From Pantoea sp. Eser (GTDB taxonomy: Bacteria > Pseudomonadota > Gammaproteobacteria > Enterobacterales > Enterobacteriaceae): DNA of 64,000 bases. The notes under the pieces are model-generated. The model was not told the DNA's origin. It searched no databases and was given only the letters and a program-made list of their open reading frames with translations. Positions 20,126-29,152 of this stretch are shown here, piece by piece. How positions within the stretch are numbered: the stretch's first letter is position 1; each line of letters begins with the position of its first letter. The DNA is taken from NCBI GenBank assembly GCA_009830035.1, contig SZZY01000003.1, forward strand, positions 372,001-436,000. Reading direction: 5' to 3'. The translations under genes and the position numbers were made by a program.

Positions 20126-20721
20126 TCATCCACATCTACAAAATTTATCGGCAATTAAGCTACCAACAAAACCACCCGAGTGGGGACTCGTTCGGTCCAG
20201 TCCATGCACTGAATAGCATTTTTTTCAAGAAGCTTTTTCATATTATCTGGAAGAAAATTGTTTTTTTGAAGCCATTTGGTACCTCGTTTTGTTACTAAAA
20301 CTGCTTTAGAATCGTGATCTGCAACAATGTATTCAGATTGGAGCATCGCAGTGTAGATTAGAACAACCAGATGACCTGCCAGATGGTTAAAACAATATCG
20401 AGCCTGACAAACATCAGTGTTGGGAAATTTCCGATGAATTCCATCACTACTGGCAAGACAAAGGACGGACTCTACTACAGAGGCAACATCTGGTGATTTA
20501 AGCGTAAAATATTTAAATTTCTCCTGCCTGAAGGTTTTAACCAAACCATTGTCTATCGGGGCCTTAAGATGAGGCGTGGCTGCCGATGGCATTAAACCGG
20601 CACTATAGGAGAGCTCTTTAGCCGTAAAATATATTCCTTCCATCATCAACACTAACATTTCAAGTCTGTGCTGATTTCCCATCGCTATATATTTTTGATT
20701 TAAAACGTTTCTATCGCACAT
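20126..20721 (-). pseudogene. ArsR-like winged-helix regulator, frameshifted near the C-terminus
   Basis: Predicted DNA-binding regulator transcribed away from the peptide cluster. The N-terminal half is a winged helix-turn-helix (MGNQHRLEMLVLMMEG, FTAKELSYSAGLMPSAATPHLKAPIDNGLVKTFRQEKFKYFTL). The C-terminal half has the CQARYCFNHLAGHLVVLI segment and a closing CMDWTERVP motif seen in longer ArsR-type proteins. Directly after that motif one base is missing in a C-run near 20178-20181; the neighbouring frame continues HSGGFVGSLIADKFCRCG to a stop at 20126, fitting the family ending. Only about the last 20 residues are affected, so the protein may keep DNA binding. It is divergent from the 17-residue peptide at 20846. 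Confidence 0.75.
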
Positions 20722-20786
20722 AATTCATCCGTGAGTGAATAGTTAGGTATTGCAAAATCTTCTTGCTTATTTTAATTCTGGTTGCG

Positions 20787-20801
20787 CATTAAAACTTAAT
20801 G
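20787..20801. promoter_or_regulatory. Inverted repeat in the divergent promoter region, candidate operator
   Basis: CATTAA-AAC-TTAATG is a perfect 6-bp inverted repeat. It lies in the 124-bp gap between the ArsR-like regulator and the peptide gene, a likely position for autoregulatory binding. The role is inferred from position only. Confidence 0.4.
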
Positions 20802-20845
20802 TAAAGCAACTTAACTAAACTTCGTTTGATTATAAGGGCTATACT

Positions 20846-20899
20846 ATGAAATTCACTAAATTTAATGCATCAAACGCAACTTTGTCAGCTGTAGGTTGA
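20846..20899 (+). CDS. 17-residue peptide, candidate precursor of a modified peptide
   Basis: The ORF MKFTKFNASNATLSAVG has AAGGG 7 nt upstream of its ATG and is followed at once by a strong terminator and then a ThiF-like gene. This peptide-terminator-enzyme order is that of microcin C operons (mccA, hairpin, mccB), where the terminator keeps the peptide message in excess. Microcin C precursors end in Asn, the residue that is adenylylated. This peptide ends in Gly, though it contains the Asn-rich core FNASNA. It also lacks the Glu-Glu-Asn core of the pantocin A precursor. It may be a different class, a mutated precursor, or not translated. No known peptide of this sequence was recognised. 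Confidence 0.5.
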   Translation: MKFTKFNASNATLSAVG

Positions 20900-20913
20900 T
20901 TTTGCTGTGACAT

Positions 20914-20938
20914 AAGGGCCTTGTTCAGGCCCTTTTTT
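20914..20938 (+). terminator. Strong terminator between the peptide gene and the ThiF-like gene
   Basis: A perfect 8-bp stem (AAGGGCCT, 20914-20921; AGGCCCTT, 20927-20934), a 5-nt loop and six T (20933-20938). It ends only 29 nt before the next start codon, so it would attenuate transcription into the downstream gene. Confidence 0.85.
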
Positions 20939-20966
20939 GGTATTCATAAATGGAAAGGATTACATT

Positions 20967-22057
20967 ATGGAAAATATGATGATTCGCCTTAAAGAAACTG
21001 TTTTTTTATAAAAAAATCCCGACATCATCGTTATCAGGTTCTGCTCAGAGATTATCAGCTTTGCTGATGAGAGAGGTGATATTGGCTTCTTTTTTAGTTT
21101 ATCGACGGCCCCTTTGGGACAAAGGATATTATCTCTGAGTATGGGAAAAACACCCCGGGCAATCTGATATCGTTTTTGATTATCTGGACACAGTAAATGA
21201 ATTGAAACTGATTGAATTTTATCCACAAAATACTATCCCTATAACCAATATTCAGATAGAAAGATTCTCAATAAATATTGAGTTCTTTAACTCAAAATTG
21301 CCTCTGGGAATGAATAAATATGAAATTCAAAATACATTGCTTGATAGCAGTGTCGTTGTACTCGGTTGTGGAGGATTAGGCAGCCATATCATTCTTGAAC
21401 TTGCAGCAATTGGCATTGGCAATCTGACAATCGTGGATTTTGATGAGATTGAATTAAGTAACCTGAACAGACAAATCCTGTAGAGAGAAAAGGATATTGG
21501 TAGAAAGAAAGTGTTTGTTGTGCGTGAAAATTTTCATGCTTTTAACTAAAAATTAACATTATTGCAATCAAAAAAAGATTGAGTCTGTGAATAATGTTTC
21601 AGATATTATAAATGGTCATGACCTCGTTATTTGCGTTGCCGATAAACCTCGCAATGACATGGTAAAATGGCTGAATGAAGCATGTTGCAGTACCAGGGTT
21701 CCGTACATTAATGGCGGGCTTGATATTCTGAAGGCTGTTTTTTATTCCGTTATTCCTGAGGAAACAGGCTGTACCGAGCGCTGGAAATCTTCTTTAACTG
21801 AAGAAAAGCGAAAAATAATTGACGAAGATAATAGTATACAAAATGACTATGTAACCTCGGCACCGGCTCTTTCCGCGTTAGTGTCAGTAACAACGGGCGC
21901 TATGATATGTGAAGCGCTGAAACTGCCTACGGATATCCAGCCTCCATCACTGACAAACAATCTAAAAACCTTCTCTTTTGACGACTTGTCGATTACTACT
22001 ACTGAACAGTGGGCACTAAACCCCGAATGCGTTTGCTGTGGATGGAATAAGAGTAAA
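20967..22057 (+). pseudogene. ThiF/MccB-like E1-type adenylyltransferase, multiply broken
   Basis: The start MENMMIRLKET has AAGGA 7-8 nt upstream. The N-terminal domain (about 80 residues) is spread over frames, with lesions near 21005 and 21170. The E1 core then appears: VVLGCGGLGSHIILELAAIGIGNLTIVDFDE... with the nucleotide-binding loop and SNLNRQIL. It is followed by TAG (21481), REKDIGRKKV, another stop near 21546 and a frameshift near 21570, then VCVADKPRN, PYINGGLD and the zinc-site region. The first Cys pair has become CTER (one Cys replaced by Arg); the second is CVCC. Total length, about 363 codons, fits MccB or PaaA better than MoeB or ThiF. It probably adenylylated a ribosomal peptide; now inactive. 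Confidence 0.8.
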
Positions 22058-23218
22058 ATGAATAAGCTGATTTTATCTTATACAAATACATCTTTTGGTT
22101 TCTGGCTAATCTCTTTTCTTGTGCCACTGATGGTTCTCGACATCAGTGGTTCAGTATTCATTGTATCTCTCATACGCGCTGAATATACTTCCTTATATCC
22201 TGATAACTCCGTTCGCAGGTGTTATCTGTGATACATATAACAGGAAGAAAGTAATAATGGTCGGTGAGCTACTTTGCTGCTTAATATCGGTAATTTTATT
22301 GCTAAGTCTTCGTTTTAATCCATCTGCATATGTAGTTATAGCGTTTGGTTTTATTATCTCATCCCTATCAGCAATGCATCGCCCAGTTTTCAGTCTCTGA
22401 TACCGGAGCTGCATGAACAGCATAAAATAAAACACATTAACGCCAATGTAGGAGTAATAGACAGCACAATCAGTATCATTGCACCTGTTGTGCTGGGAGT
22501 ATGATTTTATCAATTTTCAAAACAGACTGCTCTGGTTCTGGTTGCGCTTTGCTATTTTTTATCCTTTGCCAGCATTTCGACCATTCCTTATAAACGGAAA
22601 CCATCGCACACAAGGCTGTCTTTAAAAACCATTTTCAGTTCGTTAGGTAAAGGCTTTAAGTACGTTTTCCATAAAAAGGAATTGTTTAACATTTCCTGTA
22701 TATTTTTTTTCCTAAACATAGGGATCATGGTTTTTCCTAATCTCATCTGGATCTATAGCTCTTATTTTCATTTGAACGCTGAACGAATTGCATTAATGTT
22801 TATCATTATCATTATCATTATCGGTTCCATAGCCGGCCCGCGCATTGGCGCAGCCTTAATCGGGCGTTCCACCGATCTCTCGATTATAATCTGTTCCTCT
22901 TTTTTCATTGGCCTATGCAGCCTTCTGTTACTGGCAGCTAATACCCCTACTATGCATGCTTTAGTGTGGGCTCTATCTTCTCTGGTTCAGTCGGTTATTG
23001 TCGTCACATACTTCACCTACCGGCAAAGCGTAACATAATCATATATTCTGGGTAGGGTTGTATCAGTAACAAGGCTGATATCTTATATGGCTATACCTCT
23101 CGCCTCGGTATCCAGTGGTTGGGTCATGTCAACGTTTAACTCCGTAAATATAATATATATTCAGTGCGTTAAGTATTCTTCTTCCATTAATTTACTTCTG
23201 GCAAGCGACCCGGAGTAA
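22058..23218 (+). pseudogene. MFS exporter of the peptide cluster, multiply broken
   Basis: Twelve-helix-type transporter, about 387 codons in pieces. It begins MNKLILSYTNTSFGFWLIS, in the same frame as the end of the ThiF-like gene with no stop between them. The frame shifts near 22145-22160, resuming LSYALNILPYILITPFAGVICDTYNRKKV, which is the MFS loop 2-3 signature. It shifts again near 22395, has a stop near 22502, and a long open part (22682-23038) with helices 7-11, then TAA (23036-23038) before YILGRVVSVTRLISYMAIPLAS, and ends at 23218. In microcin C and pantocin clusters an MFS protein exports the product and gives self-resistance. That role is inferred here. Confidence 0.75.
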
Positions 23219-23248
23219 CGTTCTGAGAAACTAGTTATTACATCAAGC

Positions 23249-23272
23249 CTGCCAATGCTGGCAGGCTTTGCA
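23249..23272 (+). terminator. Hairpin after the MFS gene
   Basis: A perfect 10-bp stem (AAGCCTGCCA / TGGCAGGCTT) with a 4-nt loop. The T-tract is weak. Probably the end of the peptide cluster. Confidence 0.6.
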
Positions 23273-23477
23273 TCAATGAGTAAAGACCCTGTAAAGCTCA
23301 ACTGCGAAACCATCTCAAGGCAGCACTGTTAAGGCGAAAAAGTCAACATTCCGTACATGTAATGTTCCGCTTTCAAACGAAGCAGTTAACGCAGATGATG
23401 AAGACGAGTCCGAAGCCGATTAACCTTAATATTTATTCATTCTAAAACTCACCGAGGCAACATAAAAAACGTGAGCT

Positions 23478-23679
23478 ATGGCAAATAAGACTGGCTGTAT
23501 AAATTACGACGTTTCAGAACCATTGAAACTCCAGAGAGAATCATTGAGTCCAATCGTTGACGGTTAAACAACTTTGGCCTGATAACATTTTAGGGTGCTG
23601 CCGATCACCGGCTTGCAGAACTGACGATGAAACGGCTGTACGAGGTGTTTCTGCCTCGGTCTGGCATTTCGTCCGGTAA
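23478..23679 (+). pseudogene. hha: Hha/YmoA-family relic
   Basis: Hha is a small partner of H-NS that tunes silencing of acquired genes. The relic starts at ATG 23478 and reads, across frames, LYKLRRFRTIETPERIIES, then (after TGA at 23564) RLNNFGLITF, TAG, GAADHRLAELTMKRLYE, and finally SASVWHFVR with TAA at 23677-23679. These match the Hha segments LRRCQTIDTLERVIE, AADHRLAELTMNKLYD and SSVWKFIR. At least two stops and two frameshifts are present, so it cannot be translated. The 260 bp upstream (23219-23477) contain no recognisable tomB. The chromosomal hha is elsewhere in enterobacteria, so this copy came with the island. Confidence 0.8.
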
Positions 23680-23743
23680 CCGCTGCGGTGGTGTTGTATC
23701 TGGCCTGTGTTAGCATACACAGGTGATTGTCAGAGTCAGGAAC

Positions 23744-24678
23744 GATGAAAAAAAAGAACAGCACCCCTACGCCTCATGATGCTACCTTCCGGCAGTTCCT
23801 TACGCAGCCGGACATTGCCCGTGACTTTATGGAACTGCACCTTCCTGCAGAACTGCGAGCTATTTGTGACCTCAGTACCCTGAAGCTGGAATCCGGCTCG
23901 TTTGTCGAAGACGATCTGCGCCAGTATTTCAGCGACGTTCTCTACAGCCTGTGAAGACCACTGCCGGCGACGGGTACATTCATGTGCTGGTTGAGCATCA
24001 ATCCACCCCGTACAGGCATATGGCGTTCAGGCTGATGCGATACGCTGTGGCCGCCATGCAGCGGCACCTCGAGGCTGGCCATAAAACGCTGCCACTGGTG
24101 ATACCGGTTCTTTTCTATACCGGTAAACGCAGCCCCTATCCGTATTCTACTCGTTGGCTCGATGAGTTCGATAATCCGTCGCTGGCGGCAAACCTCTATA
24201 GCAGCGCCTTTCCCTTGGTGGACGTGACGGTCATTCCGGACGAAGAGATTATGGGGCATCGCAGCATGGCGGCGCTGACCCTGTTACAAAAGCATATTCA
24301 TCAGCGAGACATTGCCAGCCTGACTGATCGTCTAGCCACGTTACTGATGGCGGATTATCTTTCTTCACCCCAGGTAACAGCGCTGATACACCATAATTGC
24401 TGCAGGCAGGTGAGTCAGCTGACTCCGAAGCCTTTGTTCGCGAACTGGCACAGCGTGTGCCGCAACACGGAGACGCACTTATGACCATCGCACAACAGCT
24501 GGAGCAGAAGGGCATCGAGAAAGGTATTCAGCTTGGTGAACAGCGAGGCATTGAGAAAGGCCGAAACGAAGGCAAACTCGAAGTTGCCCGCACCATGTTG
24601 CAGAACGGCATTGACCGTAACACCGTCGTGAAAATGACCGGCCTTTCAGAAGACGAACTGGCGCAAATCCAACACTAA
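23744..24678 (+). pseudogene. Rpn family (YhgA-like) recombination-promoting nuclease, two frameshifts
   Basis: PD-(D/E)XK-type endonuclease family, often called putative transposase. The start [19 protein letters not shown] is typical, followed by [10 protein letters not shown] and [21 protein letters not shown]. The frame breaks near 23950, just before YIHVLVEHQSTPYRHMAFRLMRY, the usual nuclease core; it breaks again near 24390, before MLQAGES. The third part holds the repeat-rich tail (QLEQKGIEKGIQLGEQRGIEKGRNEGKLEVARTML) and the ending GLSEDELAQIQ. About 311 codons in total, the normal length. Each part is otherwise well preserved, so decay is recent. Confidence 0.88.
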
Positions 24679-24803
24679 AATCTGCGGAACGGTTGAGCAA
24701 GGAAGGTCAGAATTGTGATCGGCTTATTAGTGGTAATTAAACGCGTCAGATGTAGAGCATTTTTCTCCGGTCAGAGCATTAAGCTGACACCGGAAAACTG
24801 ATT

Positions 24804-24831
24804 AAACCCGATCTCACCAGTCGGGTTTTTT
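24804..24831 (+). terminator. Terminator after the Rpn gene
   Basis: A 7-bp stem (AACCCGA / TCGGGTT) with a 9-nt loop and a run of six T. Confidence 0.75.
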
Positions 24832-25134
24832 ATGCCTGTCATTCGCCGCCAGCTATCCAGTTTCAGCCAACCGGTTGGAAGGCTACGGGTGCTGAGCCTG
24901 CTGGCAACGCTGAGCACAATTGTGATGTGGTTGCTGGGTTATCAGGCTGAAAATAAAGGGTCACATCGGTAATATCTGGCAAATAGCGTAAAGTTGCGGC
25001 CGGTTATCTCCTGCCTGACCTTAACGAAGAACATCCTCCGGCACTCTTCGCTGAGCTTAAGACTGCTTGCTGTGCCGGATGAGGTCCGTAATCATCCCAC
25101 CCGCTTATACCGGAATAAGATGATGGTTTACTGA
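24832..25134 (+). mobile_element. IS4-type transposase C-terminal remnant
   Basis: The frame from 24832 reads RRQLSSFSQPVGRLRVLSLLATLSTIVMWLLGYQAENKG, a stop, then YLANSVKLRPVISCLTLTKNILRHS. This resembles the last part of IS4/IS10-type transposases (hydrophobic LLATL-WLLG, then QANSVxxRRVLS and LRHS). No catalytic DDE domain, inverted repeats or target duplications were found. It lies at the right end of the island, so it may have helped bring the island in. The 280 bp between it and yliI contain nothing recognised. Confidence 0.55.
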
Positions 25135-25416
25135 GCTGCGATTAGTGGAAATCTCTCAGGCCCGCACGGGGCTGTTCAATGGGAGCAACCCGATTTCGGG
25201 TACGGACCTCACAACTGCAGGTTGAAGCTGCTCGCGTCGTCGCGCCCCCAAAGATGAACCGAAAACCAGGCTACGGCTGGCACTTGTGCTAGCCTGTTCC
25301 CCACATCATCCGGGCGACAGATCGCTGTCGTCCTGTTTAATCTTTTGTAAATCCTCAACATCATTGCAGAGTGGCTGACTACGCTTAAGGGCATTCTATC
25401 CCGTCAGGAGAACGCT

Positions 25417-26543
25417 ATGGTTCGCTTCGCTCGCGCGTTGTTGTTCAGTGGTTCGCTGTTATGTGCCACGCCGCTGCTGGCCGCAGAACCGCAGGTACAG
25501 TTCCAGTTGTTACAGGATAAGTTACAACATCCATGGTCCGTGGCGTTTCTGCCCGACAACCAGACCCTGCTGATCACGGAATGCAGCGGCCAGCTGCGCA
25601 GCTGGAGCCCGCAGGGTGGCTTGTCACAGCCGATTTCCGGCGTGCCGCAGGTCTGGGCACAGCGCCAGAGCGGTTTGCTGGACGTGGTACTGGCACCCGA
25701 TTTTGCCAGCAGCCGACGCGTCTGGCTGAGCTACACCGAAGCCAACAGCAGCGGGAAAGCCGGTGCTGTGGTGGGTGTCGGGACGCTGAGCGAGGATAAC
25801 CGGCAACTGCGCGATTTCCGCGTGGTGATTCGACAGACGCCAATGCTCTCCAGCGTCAATAATATCGGCACCCGCCTGGCGTTCGATAAACAGGGTTTTC
25901 TGTGGATCGCGTTTGGCGATAACTTTGCCAGCAGCACGGCGCACAGGGCAAACTGCTGCGTCTGAATGCGGATGGCAGCGTGCCTGACGATAATCCGTTT
26001 GTGAAGCCGAGCGGGGCACGTCCGGAGATCTGGGCTTATGGCCTGCGCAATCCGCAGGGCCTGGCGCTTAATCCGTGGACCGGGACGATGTGGGAAAGCG
26101 AGCACGGTCCGCGCGGCGGTGACGAGGTCAACACCATCGGTAAAGGTAAAAACTACGGCTGGCCGCTGGCCACCTACGGTATCGGCTACAGCGGCGATAA
26201 AGTTCCGGAATCGAAAGGGAGCTATGCCGCCGGAACCGAACAGCCGGTCTATTCTTGGAAAGATTCGCCCGCCATTAGCGGCATGGCGTTCTACAACAGT
26301 GCCCGCTTCCCGCAGTGGAAAAATTCACTGTTTATCGGCGCGCTGAAAGAGAAAAACCTGATCCGGCTGAGCGTCAACGGGGATAAAGTGGTTGAAGAAC
26401 AGCGTCTGCTCAGCGAGCAGAACGCACGTATTCGCGATGTGCGACAGGGGCCGGATGGCTATCTCTATGTGCTGACCGATGAGGCCAACGGCAGGTTGCT
26501 GAAAGTCGGGTTAGCGCAGGACGCCGGTGCGTCCCGCGGTTAG
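25417..26543 (+). pseudogene. yliI: PQQ-dependent aldose sugar dehydrogenase YliI, internal deletion with frameshift
   Basis: Periplasmic beta-propeller sugar dehydrogenase needing PQQ, about 371 residues when intact. A signal peptide (ALLFSGSLLCATPLLAAEP) is followed by LQDKLQHPWSVAFLPDN and GLLDVVLAPDF. After FGDNFASSTAH about 20 bp are missing (the region encoding the Leu-Asp linker before GKLLRLNADG), and the frame shifts at about 25942. The rest (DDNPFVKPSG, RNPQGLALNPWTG, HGPRGGDEVN, SGMAFYNS, IRDVRQGPDGYLYVLTDE) is intact to a stop at 26541. It converges on the HAD gene. It marks the return to the conserved chromosome after the island. Confidence 0.9.
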
Positions 26544-26544
26544 C

Positions 26545-27199
26545 TTAACGGGCCCAGTGGCGGACCTGCCAGCCCCGGTTTAACGCTTCCTAATGCAGCA
26601 GTTTGTCAGGATTGATCACATGCGCATGATCGGCCTGCTCGAGTAACGGCAGGTCGTTCATCGAATCGCTGTAGGCCCAGGTGTGCCCGAAGGCTTCACC
26701 CTGCTGCAGCGCTTTCCAGTCGCCCAGACGCGTCACTTTGCCCTCTTTGTAGGTCATAGTGCCGTAGGTTTTACCTCTGTAGCGCTGATCAACGATCTCG
26801 ACGCCTATCGCCAGCGCCCCGCAGGCACCAGCTTTTCGGCAATCGGCAGCACCGGATGCTCGCCGCTGGCGGAGATAATCATTACCTTGTCGCCGCGAGT
26901 CTGGTGCCACTGGATGCGCTCACGGGCAGCAGGATAAACGCGAGGCATGATGTCGCGATGAATAAAGCGACGGACCCAGCCTTCAACGGTCAGGGTTGCC
27001 ATGCTCGCCAGCGGGGCCAGGGTGGTATTCATGTACTCTTCAATCGATAGCGTGCCGGCATAATACTGCGCCATCAGGGCCTGTTCCTAGTCGATCAGCT
27101 CGCGGGGGCAAAGCCCTGCGATACCAGCCAGCGCAACCACAGGCTGGTGCTTTCTTCACTAATGAGCGTCTCATCCAGATCAAACAGGGCTAAGTCCAT
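26545..27199 (-). pseudogene. HAD-superfamily (subfamily IB) phosphatase, frameshifts and stop
   Basis: HAD-IB hydrolase, about 218 residues when intact. The start MDLALFDLDETLISEES carries the nucleophile motif DLDET. A frameshift near 27100 breaks QGFAP before MAQYYAGTLSIEEYMNTTLAPL. Motif II is in KVMIISASGEHPV. A second shift near 26820-26830 precedes ALAIGVEIVDQRYRGKTYG, and motif IV (YSDSMNDLPLLEQA) is intact. TAG at 26590-26592 (probably CAG) precedes EALNRGWQVRHWAR and the older stop at 26545. Three lesions. The substrate is unknown; related proteins dephosphorylate phosphoserine or lipid phosphates. Confidence 0.8.
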
Positions 27200-27472
27200 G
27201 GTCGGTCTCCTCGGCTGACTGGCTTTCAGGTTAGCTGATAATTGTGACCGGCTTAACTGTTCTGCGAAAAATCGGAATTGCACGCATTTTTAGTGGCGAC
27301 AGGGCTGGGTGAAGCTGGCAAGCGCGCGGCAGGGATGTCAAGTTTACCTTACTAAACTCTAAAAAACTTTACGATTCGGCGGTTTTTTTCGCTGCCCTCA
27401 ACGGTTAGCGTTCTGAGTGGAGATTTTCTGCCTCCAGAATCCCGATTTAATAAGGACAATCCGGTCAAGCCC

Positions 27473-28675
27473 ATGACAAACACTCGCGTTGCTTCTCGCC
27501 TGCGGCTACTTGCTGCCACCTCCTTACTTCTTATTGCCCCGATCGGCGCTTTTGCTGAACAGGCGCCTGCCGCACCAGGCATTGATGCCAAAGCTTGGAT
27601 ACTGATGGATTACGCCAGCGGCAAAGTATTAGCCGAGTCAAACCCCGATCAGCGTCTCGATCCCGCCAGTCTGACCAAAATGATGACCAGCTACGTGGTG
27701 GGTCAGGCGATCAAAACCGGCAAAATTAAGCCGGACGATCTGGTGACGGTAGGGCAGGATGCCTGGGCGACCGGCAACCCTAAGCTGCATGGTTCGTCGC
27801 TGATGTTTTTAAAACCGGGTGACCGTATTCCGGTCCATGAGCTGAACAAGGGCATTGTGATCCAGTCCGGCAATGACGCCTGTATCGCGCTGGCGGATTA
27901 CGTGGCCGGCAGTCAGGACTCGTTTATCGGCCTGATGAACAACTACGTTAAAGCGCTGGGGCTACAGAACACCCACTTTATGACGGTCCACGGGCTGGAT
28001 GCTGAAGGGCAGTACAGTACCGCGCGGGATATGGCGTTAATTGCCCAGGCACTGATTCGCGACGTGCCGGAAGAGTATGCGCTGAATAAAGAGAAAGAGT
28101 TCACCTTCAATAAAATCCGCCAGATGAACCGCAACCGTCTGCTGTGGAGCACCAATCTCAAGGTAGATGGCGTCAAAACCGGCCACACCTCCGGTGCCGG
28201 TAATAACTTGGTGGCCTCGGCAACCGAAGGTGATATGCGGCTGATTTCGGTGGTGCTGGGCACCGCCAGCGATGCGATTCGCTTCCGCGAAAGCGAAAAA
28301 TTGCTCACCTGGGGCTTCCGCTTCTATGAAACCGTCACGCCGATTAAGCCCGACGCGCCATTCGCACAGCAGCGGGTCTGGTTTGGTGATAAGAGTCAGG
28401 TCAACCTTGGCGTGTCGAAAGATGCCGCACTGACCATCCCGAAAGGACAGATGAAAAATCTGAAGGCGAGCTCTAAGCTCAATTCGCCGCAGCTCGAAGC
28501 GCCGCTGAAGAAGAATCAGGTGGTGGGCACCATCGATTTCCAGCTGGATGGTAAAACCGTCGACCAGCGTCCGCTGGTGGTCTTACAGGACGTGCCGGAA
28601 GGGGGCTTCTTCAGCCGGATGGTGGATTTCGTGATGATGAAATTCAACGGCTGGTTCGGGAAGTGGTTCTCATAA
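27473..28675 (+). CDS. dacC: D-alanyl-D-alanine carboxypeptidase (penicillin-binding protein 6)
   Basis: Periplasmic enzyme trimming the terminal D-Ala from peptidoglycan stem peptides; anchored by its C-terminal helix. 400 residues, equal to E. coli DacC. A signal peptide ends near GAFAEQ. Catalytic motifs are all present: SLTK (Ser about residue 66), SGN (SGNDAC) and KTG (KTGHTSGAG). The PBP5 C-terminal domain and the amphipathic membrane anchor ([15 protein letters not shown]) are intact. Monocistronic, with a strong terminator. Intact although its neighbours are decayed. Confidence 0.96.
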   Translation: MTNTRVASRLRLLAATSLLLIAPIGAFAEQAPAAPGIDAKAWILMDYASGKVLAESNPDQRLDPASLTKMMTSYVVGQAIKTGKIKPDDLVTVGQDAWATGNPKLHGSSLMFLKPGDRIPVHELNKGIVIQSGNDACIALADYVAGSQDSFIGLMNNYVKALGLQNTHFMTVHGLDAEGQYSTARDMALIAQALIRDVPEEYALNKEKEFTFNKIRQMNRNRLLWSTNLKVDGVKTGHTSGAGNNLVASATEGDMRLISVVLGTASDAIRFRESEKLLTWGFRFYETVTPIKPDAPFAQQRVWFGDKSQVNLGVSKDAALTIPKGQMKNLKASSKLNSPQLEAPLKKNQVVGTIDFQLDGKTVDQRPLVVLQDVPEGGFFSRMVDFVMMKFNGWFGKWFS

Positions 28676-28682
28676 TTCTCAT

Positions 28683-28714
28683 AAAAAAAGGGACGCCGCG
28701 GCGTCCCTTTTTTT
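28683..28714. terminator. Bidirectional terminator between dacC and the ybjG fragment
   Basis: Seven A, the stem GGGACGC (28690-28696) / GCGTCCC (28701-28707) with a CGCG loop, and seven T. Symmetric, so it works for both converging genes. Confidence 0.92.
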
Positions 28715-28920
28715 AATCCTGAGTCCAGCCTTTACGAATCGGCAGGGCAAACAGCGAGCGGTAGAGCGGATTAATCAACGCCAGCATCCGCTCGCCATAG
28801 ATCTGCCACGCCAGATGGGAGGCCAGACAGCTCAGCAAACCCACCAGGAAGCCGCCCAGCATATCCATTGGCCAGTGGACGCCGAGGTAGATGCGCGACC
28901 AGGCGATGGCGACGCCGGGG
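28713..28920 (-). pseudogene. ybjG: C-terminal part of YbjG (undecaprenyl-diphosphatase), separated by an inversion
   Basis: In the frame ending at 28713 the minus strand reads GVAIAWSRIYLGVHWPMDML...FALPIRKGWTQD, which is the end of a PAP2-type lipid phosphatase with its last active-site motif (SRxxxGVHxxxD). The rest of the gene, with the PSDH motif, is at 39520-39930 on the other strand. The sequence before 28920 on this strand belongs to ybjO, out of frame. The piece has no start of its own. The position beside dacC is the normal ybjG position in E. coli, so this half stayed in place while the other moved. Confidence 0.85.
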
Positions 28921-29077
28921 CGCTGCGGTGGACAAAGTTGGCGAGCTCGCTGTAGCCAAGCTCATTCGCCAGCATCAGCACGCTCAGGCAGTGCGTGGCG
29001 ATAATGGCAATGCCCGCCACGGTGACCGGTACCGGTTCCTCAGTCAACGTGCGGCTGCTTTTAAGGATTTCTGACAT
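28921..29077 (-). pseudogene. ybjO: N-terminal part of YbjO (inner-membrane protein), cut by an inversion
   Basis: Start ATG 29077 with GGAG upstream; reads MSEILKSSRTLTEEPVPVTVAGIAI...LANELGYSELANFVHRSA and then runs out of frame into the ybjG piece. The first membrane helix of YbjO is kept. The remaining YbjO sequence (FIFVASQLIFLFELRCAFTLMRG...) is at 39931-40226 on the plus strand beside rlmC, its normal neighbour. In E. coli ybjO follows potI, and here too this half follows potI, across a terminator. Function unknown. Confidence 0.8.
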
Positions 29078-29098
29078 AGTCCGTGACTCCACCTGATC

Positions 29099-29127
29099 AA
29101 AAAACGGGCTGGTTTAACCAGCCCGTT
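29099..29127 (-). terminator. Terminator of the pot operon (minus strand)
   Basis: A stem AACGGGCTGG/CCAGCCCGTT with a 5-nt loop; six A at 29099-29104 give a T-run on the minus strand. It lies between the end of potI and the ybjO start. On the minus strand transcription runs potF to potI and then towards ybjO. Confidence 0.8.
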
Positions 29128-29152
29128 CATATAGTGACAAATGTTACGGATT

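Noticed and set aside
21202..21483. Taking the 93-codon frame as a separate small protein
   Set aside because: It is the middle of the ThiF-like enzyme; conserved E1 sequence continues after its stop.
20846..22057. Calling the cluster microcin C or pantocin A outright
   Set aside because: The peptide lacks the terminal Asn of McC and the Glu-Glu-Asn core of pantocin A, and no PaaB- or MccDEF-like gene is visible.
5567..25105. A 15-bp identical string near 5567 and 25090 as a dispersed repeat or attachment site
   Set aside because: One such match is expected by chance in 64 kb and neither site has other features in common.
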